Source: CAYNFR01 sp964616755 (GTDB taxonomy: Bacteria > Bacteroidota > Bacteroidia > Chitinophagales > Saprospiraceae). From it: DNA of 64,000 bases. The position numbers and the translations under genes are program-made. Where the stretch lies: assembly GCA_964616755.1 (NCBI GenBank), contig CAZTSI010000015.1, positions 3,639-67,638 of the forward strand, written 5' to 3'. Each line of letters begins with the position of its first letter. Within the stretch, counting starts at the first letter, position 1. The notes beneath the pieces are model-generated. The model saw only the letters and a program-made list of their open reading frames with translations. It was not told the origin of the DNA and did not search any database. Below, piece after piece: positions 28,690-37,877 of the stretch.

Positions 28690-29469
28690 CTATCGATACT
28701 TTAAAATCTCCACCCTACGTACGTCTATGGGGTGACTTTCGCTTTGGATAGAGATACTGCCACTATTGATTTTAGTGCCATCTAGTTTTACCTTAGCATC
28801 AAAGCCATTGACCACGTCGCCCCCTATCTCGGGCTCATCATAACGCATCACTTCTGCCCCATTGACGTAATGAATAATCGCCTTTTTTGTTACATCAATT
28901 TCTAATATTACCCACTCTTCACCATAAAAAGTGGGAGATGAAGAATTGGTGCAATGCGGCTGTATTTTAACGCCCTCTTGAAACGCTTCGGTACCAGGGG
29001 TGCATAGATTCGCTGTCGGACGTAAAGTGCCAGGTGTAATTCCACCCAAAATTTGCACCTCCAACGAAATCGGAAAATCTTGATCTTTGAGCATCGTCTT
29101 TGGATCTTGCCCGTGAATCATGATGCCACTATTTTTTGTCGCCCAGCCTTCGCCTCCCTTGACTTGCTCGCCCACCACCCTATACTCGACACGCAATCGA
29201 TATTCATCAAAGGATTCTTCATGAAAAAGATGCCCATATCTCGTCTTAAATTCGTCATAGCCATCATATCGTACTTTGATCATTCCATCCTCTACACGAA
29301 AGGTGTTGGCAAAATTATTGCCCAATGCATATCCTCTAATCTTAGGCGTCCAGCCCGTAAGATCTTTACCGTTAAACAAGGAACGCCATTGATGAGTAGA
29401 CTTTTTCTTGGTCGGGGTACAGGCTGACATCAGCGTAAGAAAGACTATCATTGGTAAATATCGTCTCAT
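28690..29469 (-). CDS. DUF1080 (3-keto-disaccharide hydrolase-like) lipoprotein
   Basis: A 259-residue lipoprotein: lipobox LMSAC with Cys17. The body is a single concanavalin-like DUF1080 domain starting SLFNGKDLTGWTP, with NSGIMIHGQ and ISLEVQILGG as family motifs. Members have been linked to 3-keto-glycoside cleavage and are abundant in Saprospiraceae and Planctomycetes. Related to the C-terminal domain of the 1216-residue lipoprotein at 21306. It lies 38 bp downstream of the GSCFA gene on the same strand. Confidence 0.85.
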   Translation of the reverse strand: MRRYLPMIVFLTLMSACTPTKKKSTHQWRSLFNGKDLTGWTPKIRGYALGNNFANTFRVEDGMIKVRYDGYDEFKTRYGHLFHEESFDEYRLRVEYRVVGEQVKGGEGWATKNSGIMIHGQDPKTMLKDQDFPISLEVQILGGITPGTLRPTANLCTPGTEAFQEGVKIQPHCTNSSSPTFYGEEWVILEIDVTKKAIIHYVNGAEVMRYDEPEIGGDVVNGFDAKVKLDGTKINSGSISIQSESHPIDVRRVEILKYR

Positions 29470-29507
29470 TATTGTTGTGTGTGTTTAGTGTTATTCGTTC
29501 TTCGAAG

Positions 29508-30494
29508 TTATGAATATTCAAGGTTTTCATCGATTGTACTTGTCTGATCATGCCATTGAATAAACGGATGCTCAGCCTCAAGTTCCTTGATTTGCTGGTG
29601 CAGTTTTTCAACGAATTGTCGATAAGACTTTGATTCAGAATGAAAGGGTTTATGCCTTAACCCTTTATAAATACGTTCGATACGTTCATTCAAAGCAATA
29701 GTATTGGTATCAAAAAAAATAGTTGAAAAGTTTTCCCACACATAGGATTGCGCTAATTCGTTGGGATGAACCAAATCCTGCGCATAAAAACGATAATCGC
29801 GCAAGTCATCCATAATCCATTCGTATGACGGGAAATAAAGGACTTCTTCTCTCTCAACGAAGTAATGTAATGCCTCAATTAGTCTTGCCTTGCTCCGATT
29901 ATTATCTATCAACCCGTCACGAATGTGCCTGACCGGGCTCACTTGAAAGACGATTTGCACATCCTCAGATAATAAACGAATATCCGATATCATGTTGTCA
30001 AGAGCTAATCTAATGTCCTCTACAGATAATAGTTGTCGCTCGAAAAGAGAAGAAGGTTGCTTATGACAGTTGGCCACGATACTCCCATTTTCTTTTAAGC
30101 GAAAGACGAATGAAGAACCCAAAGTGATAAAAACATGCTTGCATCGCTTGATATGTGCTCGCACGCCTGACAAAAGCTGCTCAATTTCTTGTGCAAAAGC
30201 CTCACGACTTCCTGCCCACAGTTTGCTATGCAGATCATAACACAGATAGCGATCATCACGCAACAAAAAATCGTCCTGATTCATCTTTTGATCAAACACC
30301 GTCATCCGTATCAATTTAGCCATTGAAACAGGATTAAACAGCGTTCCAAATGGATTGACCAAAGTGTCAAAATGCAAATACTTCAAGCGATCGCCCATAT
30401 GTTCAGCAAAACAAGAACCTATAAATAGACAAGCATCTTGATGGCGCAATGGACGTTCAATGGGAGGAATAGTTAATGTAGTACGTAAATCCAT
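29508..30494 (-). CDS. GSCFA domain protein
   Basis: A 328-residue protein with the defining motif GSCFAEHMGDRL near residue 27, and downstream ITLGSSFVF, VSPVRHIRDG and DLVHPNELAQ. The last has a D-x-x-H arrangement like the SGNH/GDSL hydrolases, to which the family is related, so esterase or acyl-carbohydrate activity is plausible but untested. No signal peptide, so probably cytoplasmic. Family found mainly in Bacteroidota. Confidence 0.9.
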   Translation of the reverse strand: MDLRTTLTIPPIERPLRHQDACLFIGSCFAEHMGDRLKYLHFDTLVNPFGTLFNPVSMAKLIRMTVFDQKMNQDDFLLRDDRYLCYDLHSKLWAGSREAFAQEIEQLLSGVRAHIKRCKHVFITLGSSFVFRLKENGSIVANCHKQPSSLFERQLLSVEDIRLALDNMISDIRLLSEDVQIVFQVSPVRHIRDGLIDNNRSKARLIEALHYFVEREEVLYFPSYEWIMDDLRDYRFYAQDLVHPNELAQSYVWENFSTIFFDTNTIALNERIERIYKGLRHKPFHSESKSYRQFVEKLHQQIKELEAEHPFIQWHDQTSTIDENLEYS

Positions 30495-30724
30495 CGGAAA
30501 AATGTTGATTCTGCTTGCAATACAATAATATCAATTAAACTTGGTCGTTTCTATTTTTTGATAGAATGAAGCTGATTTTTCATTTCACGAGATATTTATT
30601 TTATATATTAGTATAAATTATAATATGTTGGCATGAATTATGAGTATTTTATGGGAGAGATCAAAAATAATAACAAACCGACTTTTTATTCACATGTCTC
30701 TCAATTCAATTGGCCAAAACCGTA

Positions 30725-30732
30725 TACTTTTG
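30725..30732 (+). promoter_or_regulatory. Candidate -7 promoter element ahead of the PorP/SprF gene
   Basis: TACTTTTG matches the Bacteroidota TAnnTTTG element and lies 24 bp before the first possible start (30757) and 42 bp before the preferred one (30775). No matching -33 element at standard spacing, so support is limited. Confidence 0.35.
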
Positions 30733-30774
30733 GTAGATTGAAGAAGTGCAATATCAATGACAAGAAATAACTAC

Positions 30775-31830
30775 ATGAAAAATAATAAAATTTTAGGAAT
30801 TCTTGCGGGTCTAGTGATAGTGCTATCTGTCCAAGGTCAGGATATCCACTTCTCTCAGTTTTATATGTCGCCGCTCAATCTTAACCCTGCCTTGACGGGG
30901 GTAATGAACTGCGAACAGCGAGCAATCGTCAATTATCGCAATCAATGGGCGGGCGTTTTAGGGGCAAATGCTTATAATACTTACTCCGCTTCGTATGATC
31001 GCCGTTTGGCCGTTGGGCAAGAAGATTTTGTAGGTGTAGGTGGCTCACTTTGGGGGGATGTTGCTGGTGCAAGTCGATTTGGCACACGTCAAGCTAGATT
31101 GTCTGTTGCTTTTAGCAAGAAAATAGGTGGACGGCGGAAGGTGGCTCACTATCTCAATGTAGGAGCTGATGCTGGTATCACACAACGTCGTGTCTCCGCG
31201 GATGATCTAAGATGGCCCTCACAGGTGACGAACGGAAATTTTGATCCAGGTGCTGGAAGTGCAGAAATTATTCCCAATAACAACTTCTTATTTCCTGATT
31301 TATCAGGTGGAATATTATGGTTTAGCACATTAGGAGAAAGAAAGAGTTTTTATATGGGCGCCGCCATGCATCACCTTAACCGACCTAACGTATCATTCCT
31401 TAATAGAGAAGAAAGTCTTTATTCTCGTATCACTATACATGCAGGAGGAGAATATCCTATGACAAAAACATTGAGCTTACGCCCGGATATTGTGTATATG
31501 ACTCAAGGTCCTCATAAGCAACTCAATATGGGAACGAGCTTACGATTCAAGCTCGATAAGTCGCCCACTGGAGGCAATAACGAAATAGGTCAGTTTTTTC
31601 AAGCGGGTGTATGGTATCGTTTAGGCAACAAAGTGGATGGTGGAATTCACTCTGATGCGTTGATATTGACTACACGCTTTGATTTTGACCAATATGGCAT
31701 CGGATTGAGTTATGACTATAATGTCTCACAATTGAACCAAGCCGCAGCCGCTAACGGTTCCTTTGAACTGTCGGTTAACTACCTCATCTGTGGCAACACG
31801 CTGAGAGGGGTTTACTGTCCAGTATTTTAA
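30775..31830 (+). CDS. PorP/SprF family outer-membrane protein (type IX secretion-associated)
   Basis: About 351 residues. Signal peptide (ILGILAGLVIVLSVQGQ) followed directly by the family hallmark DIHFSQFYMSPLNLNPALTG. The rest is a beta-barrel with repeated GAxxHLNRP-like and YPMTKTLSLRPD strands. PorP/SprF proteins associate with the type IX secretion and gliding apparatus, often delivering CTC-domain cargo. The usual SprA-type giant partner is not adjacent here, so this is one of the many stand-alone paralogues. I prefer ATG 30775 because it begins the signal peptide; the frame also has an ATG at 30757. Confidence 0.88.
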   Translation: MKNNKILGILAGLVIVLSVQGQDIHFSQFYMSPLNLNPALTGVMNCEQRAIVNYRNQWAGVLGANAYNTYSASYDRRLAVGQEDFVGVGGSLWGDVAGASRFGTRQARLSVAFSKKIGGRRKVAHYLNVGADAGITQRRVSADDLRWPSQVTNGNFDPGAGSAEIIPNNNFLFPDLSGGILWFSTLGERKSFYMGAAMHHLNRPNVSFLNREESLYSRITIHAGGEYPMTKTLSLRPDIVYMTQGPHKQLNMGTSLRFKLDKSPTGGNNEIGQFFQAGVWYRLGNKVDGGIHSDALILTTRFDFDQYGIGLSYDYNVSQLNQAAAANGSFELSVNYLICGNTLRGVYCPVF

Positions 31831-31854
31831 AAGAAATTACTTCTTTGTGTTAGC

Positions 31855-33276
31855 CTAAGGTATGTGTAGAGGTTGATTCGACTTTTCTCTGATTAACAAC
31901 ATCAAAGAAAACCAAAAAATTATCCCCATCTTGATTACCTCTACCATATCGTTAATACTGTTAATAGCAATGGTTAATGCAATAATCGAGTAAGCCAAGC
32001 TAACTAGAGCGCGGCTTGTCGGATTCATAGTTGTGGCGAAGTAGAGCTTTTGTGCCAAAAGTAACGCACCACAAATAAGCGCCATCCAAATCATGAGCCC
32101 AATAACTCCCTGCTCAACAAGGATCATCAAGAAATACGCGTGTACCCCAGATTTATCAGGATTGTCGCTCACATAGGTTTGAAAACTCTTCACAGTAAAT
32201 GCCTTATATTGACTATAAAAACTACCGGGTCCCCAACCGCCTATGGGTCTCGCCATGATCATTTGGGAAGCAGCCATCCATCTGTATAGTCGCTCCATAC
32301 TTGAAATATCCTTTTTCTCTGTGGTGGCGGTGACGAGATCTTCAAACTTGTGTTGGGCGATCGCTTGTGAATATTCAGGAGCAAGACTCAAATAATGATT
32401 GTTATGACCTAAGTAAATCCCTCCTCCAATCGCCATCGTTATGGCGAGAATGATCACTGCACCCACTTTTCTCAGCCTCAAGGCGACCAACATCAATAGC
32501 CAAAAAGCCAAGGCAATATATGCCACTCGAGCGTAAGCAAAGTAGATCATAACCATGCATAGCAGGAAAAAGACACTATATATCAGCCTCCCCTTTTGAG
32601 TAGTCTGATATAGATAGCGTATAAAAGGTAGAGCCAGCAGCATCGTGCACGCATAGTTGACGTGATTTCTCCAAATAGGCGCACCTGCCAATACGCGCGC
32701 ATCGAACGAAAAGCCCGATTGGTATAACCTAAATATGTAATAGAATCCGGCCAGAAAACAAGCTGCAACAAATCCCTTGGCTATCAAACGAAGATTAAAA
32801 TGTTCCTTCGTCAGATAAAAAGGAAATAGAAATACAGGTAACACGAACCATAGCTTTGATAAAAAGTATTTCCATGAAATGACTGGCACACTTGAAAAAA
32901 TGCTCGCGATCGCTATCCAACAGATATGCACAGCAATAAGACCCGTTAGCCAATGTAATGCATCCGTTGGCACACCGTACCGCAATACCCTAAAGAAGGT
33001 AGCAATCAATAATATCCATAGAATTGGTTCGCCAAATAGATCTGTAGTAAGTCCAAAGTCGAGCTCTATTTCGAAAGACAAGGGTATCAAAAAAAAACAA
33101 GCGTAAAATGCATATTTCGGATACATCAACAATAAAGCCCCAAAAGCACATGCTATGACCAATAAGAAAACTATAGGACTCAGCTCCAACCAACTGATTG
33201 CAAACAAGCAAAAGCTTCCTATAAACATAACCAAGTCTAGGGCCACTCTATATTTGCTATGGGCTAAGGCCGTCAT
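31855..33276 (-). CDS. O-antigen ligase / Wzy-type polymerase family membrane protein
   Basis: A 473-residue protein with about 12 hydrophobic helices and one long periplasmic loop (about residues 300-385) containing GWGPGSFYSQYK, typical of the Wzy_C/WaaL family that joins polysaccharide chains on the periplasmic face. Start placed at 33276, where ATGA overlaps the TGA stop of the upstream Wzz-like gene by 4 bp; the frame runs to an ATG at 33330 but that would overlap by 58 bp. The coupling with a chain-length protein supports a role in exopolysaccharide synthesis. Whether it polymerises or ligates cannot be said. Confidence 0.85.
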   Translation of the reverse strand: MTALAHSKYRVALDLVMFIGSFCLFAISWLELSPIVFLLVIACAFGALLLMYPKYAFYACFFLIPLSFEIELDFGLTTDLFGEPILWILLIATFFRVLRYGVPTDALHWLTGLIAVHICWIAIASIFSSVPVISWKYFLSKLWFVLPVFLFPFYLTKEHFNLRLIAKGFVAACFLAGFYYIFRLYQSGFSFDARVLAGAPIWRNHVNYACTMLLALPFIRYLYQTTQKGRLIYSVFFLLCMVMIYFAYARVAYIALAFWLLMLVALRLRKVGAVIILAITMAIGGGIYLGHNNHYLSLAPEYSQAIAQHKFEDLVTATTEKKDISSMERLYRWMAASQMIMARPIGGWGPGSFYSQYKAFTVKSFQTYVSDNPDKSGVHAYFLMILVEQGVIGLMIWMALICGALLLAQKLYFATTMNPTSRALVSLAYSIIALTIAINSINDMVEVIKMGIIFWFSLMLLIREKSNQPLHIP

Positions 33277-34247
33277 ACCATTCGGCGATTGCTGTTGAGT
33301 TGTACGCGAATCAATAGATAACAGACACACAAGAACGCCGCAGATATTGTAGCTGCCAGCACATACATAGATCGCATAGGGCGTGATTTAACAAAGGGAA
33401 GCGCAGGAGATTCTATCGAATGAAAAACCAGATTATCTCTATCCAATGCCTGACGGATACGATGACTAGCCGTGGTGGCATAGGTCAACTGACGTGCATA
33501 TTCTTCTTGGCTCGCTACGAGTTGATTGACCCTATCTATACCTTGACTAAAACGCAAAATCCGCTCGGCTGATTTTGGAGTCGATTTACTCAGCTCCAAC
33601 TGCGCCAGTGCTTCGCCCTGATTTTTGGTATCATATACGCCATATACTAGTCGAAGTTGGGTGATGGTATCATTAATTTCAGCGAGATTTTTCTCTAATG
33701 CCTTTCGTTGGTTTTCGGAAGAGGTATAAATAGCTTCTAAGCTAGAAATATTGAGTTGGGCCAATTTAGATTGCAGCAACGCAAAGGCACTTTGAGCCAA
33801 CCGTTGGGCTCGTTCTGGTGAACGATCCTCCATGCTCAAGCGGATGGCATCTCTGGATGTTTTTTCAAGAGTGAACAATTTTTTGGCCTTTTTAAGTAAC
33901 TTCTCCTGACCTTTAGGAGTGTTGATATTAAGATTATACTCCTCTTGTAATTGTTGGTTGATGGCAAATTCGTAGAGGAAAGATGATGATTGACCCACAC
34001 TCAAAATTCGATCGATATCGCTAGCATTGCCATAAAAATCCATCCCCTTATCATCAAATGGAGCTATACCTTGAGCAAGTGATTCACTAACTGGATAAAA
34101 TACAGCCGTTGAAGCATAATAGTTGGGTTTTAAAAGCATAATAGCACTGGATAGTAGTGCAACAGCCATGGTAGGGAACACGACAATTCTCCAGTTTACT
34201 TGTAGTAATCGTATCAAATCTATGTGATAAGGATCCTGATGATTCAT
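33273..34247 (-). CDS. Wzz/chain-length determinant-like polysaccharide co-polymerase
   Basis: A 324-residue protein with an N-terminal helix (about 17-37, IVVFPTMAVALLSSAIMLL) and a C-terminal helix (about 295-315), and between them a long alpha-helical periplasmic section. PNYYASTAVFYPVSES is the Wzz N-terminal pattern. There is no C-terminal tyrosine kinase domain. Its gene overlaps the polymerase/ligase gene by 4 bp (ATGA), so the pair is translationally coupled. Predicted to set polymer chain length together with that partner. Confidence 0.8.
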   Translation of the reverse strand: MNHQDPYHIDLIRLLQVNWRIVVFPTMAVALLSSAIMLLKPNYYASTAVFYPVSESLAQGIAPFDDKGMDFYGNASDIDRILSVGQSSSFLYEFAINQQLQEEYNLNINTPKGQEKLLKKAKKLFTLEKTSRDAIRLSMEDRSPERAQRLAQSAFALLQSKLAQLNISSLEAIYTSSENQRKALEKNLAEINDTITQLRLVYGVYDTKNQGEALAQLELSKSTPKSAERILRFSQGIDRVNQLVASQEEYARQLTYATTASHRIRQALDRDNLVFHSIESPALPFVKSRPMRSMYVLAATISAAFLCVCYLLIRVQLNSNRRMV

Positions 34248-34337
34248 TCAAAGCGTAATTATGAGGTTTGCTTGATGACTTTTCGTTTATTCAACCAAAA
34301 GAGTGCTCAATATCGTTATTTTTCAGAGGTCTATAGG

Positions 34338-35654
34338 CTAATCGGTATGGAGCAAATGATCATAAGCCAATTGATGCAAGAGTGGACGTAGGTTTAAGGA
34401 GTAGAGCTTTCGATTTGCCCTTGTAGGATTAACGCGATTCGTCAGCAATACCATTACTATACCAGTTTCTGGATCAGCCCATACAAAAGTGCCTGTAAAC
34501 CCACCATGACCAAAACTCGAAGGACTTGCATCTTTGGCCACATAAGACTGGTCAGTATGATTCTCAAAGAGTGGCTTATCAAATCCTAAGCCTCTGCGAT
34601 TACCCATTTCTGCATATTGGTAACGGGTAAATTCTCGGACAGCCACACTATCGATCACCTGAACATCTCCATAGCGCCCATAACACATGTATAACTCAAA
34701 TAGCTTCCCCACGCTCTCTGCGTTGCCAAACAACCCCGCATGACCTGACACGCCGCCAAGCATCGCGGCACCTTCATCATGAACAAATCCATGCACCAAC
34801 TCATGTCTAAAGAAGGTGTCCAGCTCAGTCGGCACTATTTCTCGAAGCGGAAAATGCTCGTGTGGATTAAAAACCAGCCTCGATATACCTATGGCTTGGT
34901 ACACTTTGCTATATAGTTGATCCTTAAATTTTTTGCCTGTAATCGATTCTACCACTTCTGGCATCAGGATAAAGGGCAAGTCGGAATAAGCATAATCATT
35001 AGTTTCGCGCAACTGTGAGGTAGATATGCGCTTTAACATCTTTTGCTTATAATCTTTATGGAGGTATAAACTTGATGCAATACGATTGTTGTATCGGCGA
35101 TTAGCCTTCGACTTAAATGTTCTTTTGTGCCATTTGCAATTATTGCGTTGGGCTTCGCGCCAAAAAACAATAAAAGGAGTCAGTCTCCCCTGATGAGACA
35201 TAATCTCGCGATAACTGATCTTCGCTTTGTCAGTATTGGCAAAAATGGGTAAATAGGTCGCTAATGTAGCATCTGGATCAAATCGTCCCTCCCCGTATAG
35301 TTGCATCAATAAGGGTAAGCTTGTTGTGACTTTGGATATGGACGCTAAATCATATAAATCACTCAATAATACAGGTATTCTTTTGTCATATTGATGAAAA
35401 CCGTAGGCTTTATGGTGCACGACCTCACCATTAAAGCTCAAAAACAATTGTGCCCCAGGGTATGCCTGCGAATCCAATCCTATCTGAATAAGACTATCTA
35501 GTTTGTGTGATAAAAGGGGGTGACTCTGGCTATGAGCGACATGTAGCAAAAGCAGCAATAAAACGGAATTAAATGATGTTTGATTATTCCAAATTCGCTC
35601 ACCAAGGCGGCGCAATACCCTTTTACTCTTTATTAGATTCATATCAATTTCCAA
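34338..35654 (-). CDS. Serine beta-lactamase-like hydrolase (class C / esterase type)
   Basis: A 438-residue exported hydrolase. The nucleophile motif SxxK is Ser105-Ile-Ser-Lys108 in LASISKVTT. The Tyr motif is YSD in DYAYSDLPF and the third block is GHGGFTGTFVW (HxG). Region SGHAGLFGNAESVGKL is typical of the Bacteroidota enzymes that often form the C-terminal half of GH3-beta-lactamase fusions; here it stands alone. The hydrophobic signal helix (VLLLLLLHVA) lies behind about 29 N-terminal residues, an unusually long n-region, so the true start may be the internal ATG at 35642 or later. Substrate unknown; cell-wall peptides or esters are likely. Confidence 0.85.
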   Translation of the reverse strand: MEIDMNLIKSKRVLRRLGERIWNNQTSFNSVLLLLLLHVAHSQSHPLLSHKLDSLIQIGLDSQAYPGAQLFLSFNGEVVHHKAYGFHQYDKRIPVLLSDLYDLASISKVTTSLPLLMQLYGEGRFDPDATLATYLPIFANTDKAKISYREIMSHQGRLTPFIVFWREAQRNNCKWHKRTFKSKANRRYNNRIASSLYLHKDYKQKMLKRISTSQLRETNDYAYSDLPFILMPEVVESITGKKFKDQLYSKVYQAIGISRLVFNPHEHFPLREIVPTELDTFFRHELVHGFVHDEGAAMLGGVSGHAGLFGNAESVGKLFELYMCYGRYGDVQVIDSVAVREFTRYQYAEMGNRRGLGFDKPLFENHTDQSYVAKDASPSSFGHGGFTGTFVWADPETGIVMVLLTNRVNPTRANRKLYSLNLRPLLHQLAYDHLLHTD

Positions 35655-35841
35655 ATGAACGCCCCGCTAAGGTAGCTAGAAAGGAGATAATATAGCTCAA
35701 AGAACCCTGTGTCGATGAGGTAAAAAAAAGTTCGTCGATCACATCTCGCCTTTCATAGAAAATTTATCCAAATAAAATATTTATTAAGAAACTTTACAAC
35801 CAATTAGCGTTTCCAAAGTTTATTTGCCATTCATTGATTTT

Positions 35842-36450
35842 ATGTCCTCAGTACAAAACATTCTTGATACCTCCACTCAGCTCTTTATGAGATTGGGGGT
35901 GCGATCCGTGAGTATGGACGATGTATCAAAAGAATTGGGCATCTCCAAAAAAACCCTGTATCAATTCATCACTAATAAAGAAGATTTAGTCGATAAGTGC
36001 ATCCATAAACATATCGAAGAGGAGCAAAAATTTATGGATAACCTAAAAAGGAATGCCACTGATGCCGTTGACGAGATCGCCCAACTAGCACAATATCTCG
36101 TCATCAGCTTTAAGGACATGAAGCCCAGCTTTACATTTGACTTGCAAAAGTATTACCCAAATATTTGGCGAATTGTCCAGCGTTTTCATGAAGCGCATGT
36201 CAAGGAAATCGTTATTCAAAATATTCAAAAGGGATTACAAGAAGGTCTTTATCGCAAGGATATTGATCCCGAAGTAATATCTGCACTATACTTAGCCAAA
36301 ACTTGGGCTGTGGTAGACGGACGTCAATTTGATAACACAAATTATAACGCCGAGCACATCATTTTACAACATTTAAAATACCATTTACACGGCGTGTTAT
36401 CTGAAAAAGGTAGAGAACGCTTAAGACAATACAAACTTTTTGAGAAATGA
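35842..36450 (+). CDS. TetR/AcrR family transcriptional regulator
   Basis: About 202 residues. The N-terminal HTH (MDDVSKELGISKKTLYQFI, about residues 30-50) is typical TetR. The C-terminal part is a helical ligand-binding domain. First gene of an efflux operon: its stop overlaps the start of the TolC gene (ATGA), so it presumably represses its own operon and responds to a pump substrate. ATG 35842 is preferred to the upstream TTG at 35824. Confidence 0.9.
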   Translation: MSSVQNILDTSTQLFMRLGVRSVSMDDVSKELGISKKTLYQFITNKEDLVDKCIHKHIEEEQKFMDNLKRNATDAVDEIAQLAQYLVISFKDMKPSFTFDLQKYYPNIWRIVQRFHEAHVKEIVIQNIQKGLQEGLYRKDIDPEVISALYLAKTWAVVDGRQFDNTNYNAEHIILQHLKYHLHGVLSEKGRERLRQYKLFEK

Positions 36451-37853
36451 AACACTCCTATTTGATATTAATAGCTTATTGTGCTCTTTGGATACCGCAA
36501 CAATTGAGCGGCCAAGAAAGCTTCACCCTGTCACAGGCCATAGATTATGCTCTTACGCACCACAACAAAATAAAAGTAGCTGAACTCGAAAATGATAACG
36601 CCCAATGGAGCTATCGAGAAGCTAAGGCAATTGGTATGCCCAAAGTAACAAGTAATGTAAATTACTCCTATTTCTATGCGCGCCCAGTCAACCCAGTCCC
36701 CGATTTTATCACTCCATCAGTTTATGGCGTATTGTTTAATGAAAATGTCATTCCATTAAGGGACCTAGGGCCACCAGACATTTTTAGATTGGGATTTATT
36801 CGTAGTCATCAGTTTAATGCCGGTGTTAATGTAGAAGGCATTCTATTTGACGGAAATTATTTAAAAGGACTTAAAGCCGCTCGCTTATATATTGATCTTG
36901 CGAAAAAACAAATTCAGCTAACTGAACAAGAACTTGTGCACGGAGTTACAAGAGCCTATCAGAGTGTGTTGATTGCTGAACGAAATATGCAAATTATAGA
37001 AAACAATATCAATAACCTTACGACCATACTCACCGAAACAGAATTGATTTATGCCAATGGTTTTGCAGAAGAACTAGACGTTGACAGATTAAACGTATCA
37101 CTAGAAAACTTAACACTCGAACGAGAGAAAATTAATCAACTCATCGATATAAGTAAGGCCGCTTTAAAATTCCAAATGGCATACCCTATTCAACAAGCTA
37201 TAGAAGTGGTTGAAGATTTTGAAATGGTGGTAGAAAAACTCATCCTTCAGCCTTCACTTTATTCCAACACCTTAGACCCAACGAATCGACCTGAACATAG
37301 ATTACTTGTCGATGCTATAGCTCTAGACGAAGCTGATCTTATACGAATCAAACAAGGGTACGTGCCTAGAATCACAGGTAATTTAAATTATGACCAAGCT
37401 CTACAGCGTGATAATCTTTTCGACTCAAACGAAGCTGGTTTTATAGGCAATGGCTCCATTGGATTTAAGGCGCGGATTCCTATCTATGACGGTGGCGACA
37501 CGAAAAGTAAAATTGAAAAGAAAAAAATTGAACTAGATAAACGCCAAATCGAACTAGAAGAATTTAACCGAGCTATGGAGCTGCAAGTCACCAGCGCGAT
37601 CATTAGTTTTAATAATGCTCAACTTACACTTCAAAGTGCTAAGAGGTCTCTGGGTCTTAGTGAGAAAATATATGATAAAACAAAAATAAAATATAAAGAA
37701 GGTGTTGGCTCAAGCTTAGAAGTAGCTCAAGCTGAGACCACCCTCTACAATGCCCAAGCTCAATATGTCAACGCCCTATACGATTTACTCACGACCAAAA
37801 CCGATTTAGACATAGCTACAGGCGAAATATTAAAATTAGCGAAACAAAATTAA
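36447..37853 (+). CDS. TolC-family outer-membrane efflux channel
   Basis: A 468-residue protein with signal peptide (IAYCALWIPQQLSGQ) and two OEP repeats of long helices: FTLSQAIDYALTHHNKIKVAE at the start of repeat one, and QAETTLYNAQAQYVNALYDL near the end of repeat two. It forms the outer-membrane duct for the adaptor and RND pump encoded next. Overlaps the tetR-type gene by 4 bp and is followed after 24 bp by the adaptor gene. Confidence 0.9.
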   Translation: MKHSYLILIAYCALWIPQQLSGQESFTLSQAIDYALTHHNKIKVAELENDNAQWSYREAKAIGMPKVTSNVNYSYFYARPVNPVPDFITPSVYGVLFNENVIPLRDLGPPDIFRLGFIRSHQFNAGVNVEGILFDGNYLKGLKAARLYIDLAKKQIQLTEQELVHGVTRAYQSVLIAERNMQIIENNINNLTTILTETELIYANGFAEELDVDRLNVSLENLTLEREKINQLIDISKAALKFQMAYPIQQAIEVVEDFEMVVEKLILQPSLYSNTLDPTNRPEHRLLVDAIALDEADLIRIKQGYVPRITGNLNYDQALQRDNLFDSNEAGFIGNGSIGFKARIPIYDGGDTKSKIEKKKIELDKRQIELEEFNRAMELQVTSAIISFNNAQLTLQSAKRSLGLSEKIYDKTKIKYKEGVGSSLEVAQAETTLYNAQAQYVNALYDLLTTKTDLDIATGEILKLAKQN

Positions 37854-37877
37854 AAAAATACATATAAAAAAACGTCA

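Noticed and set aside
33277..33330. Longer N-terminus for the O-antigen ligase-like protein.
   Set aside because: It would overlap the upstream gene by 58 bp, while the ATG at 33276 gives a standard 4-bp ATGA overlap.
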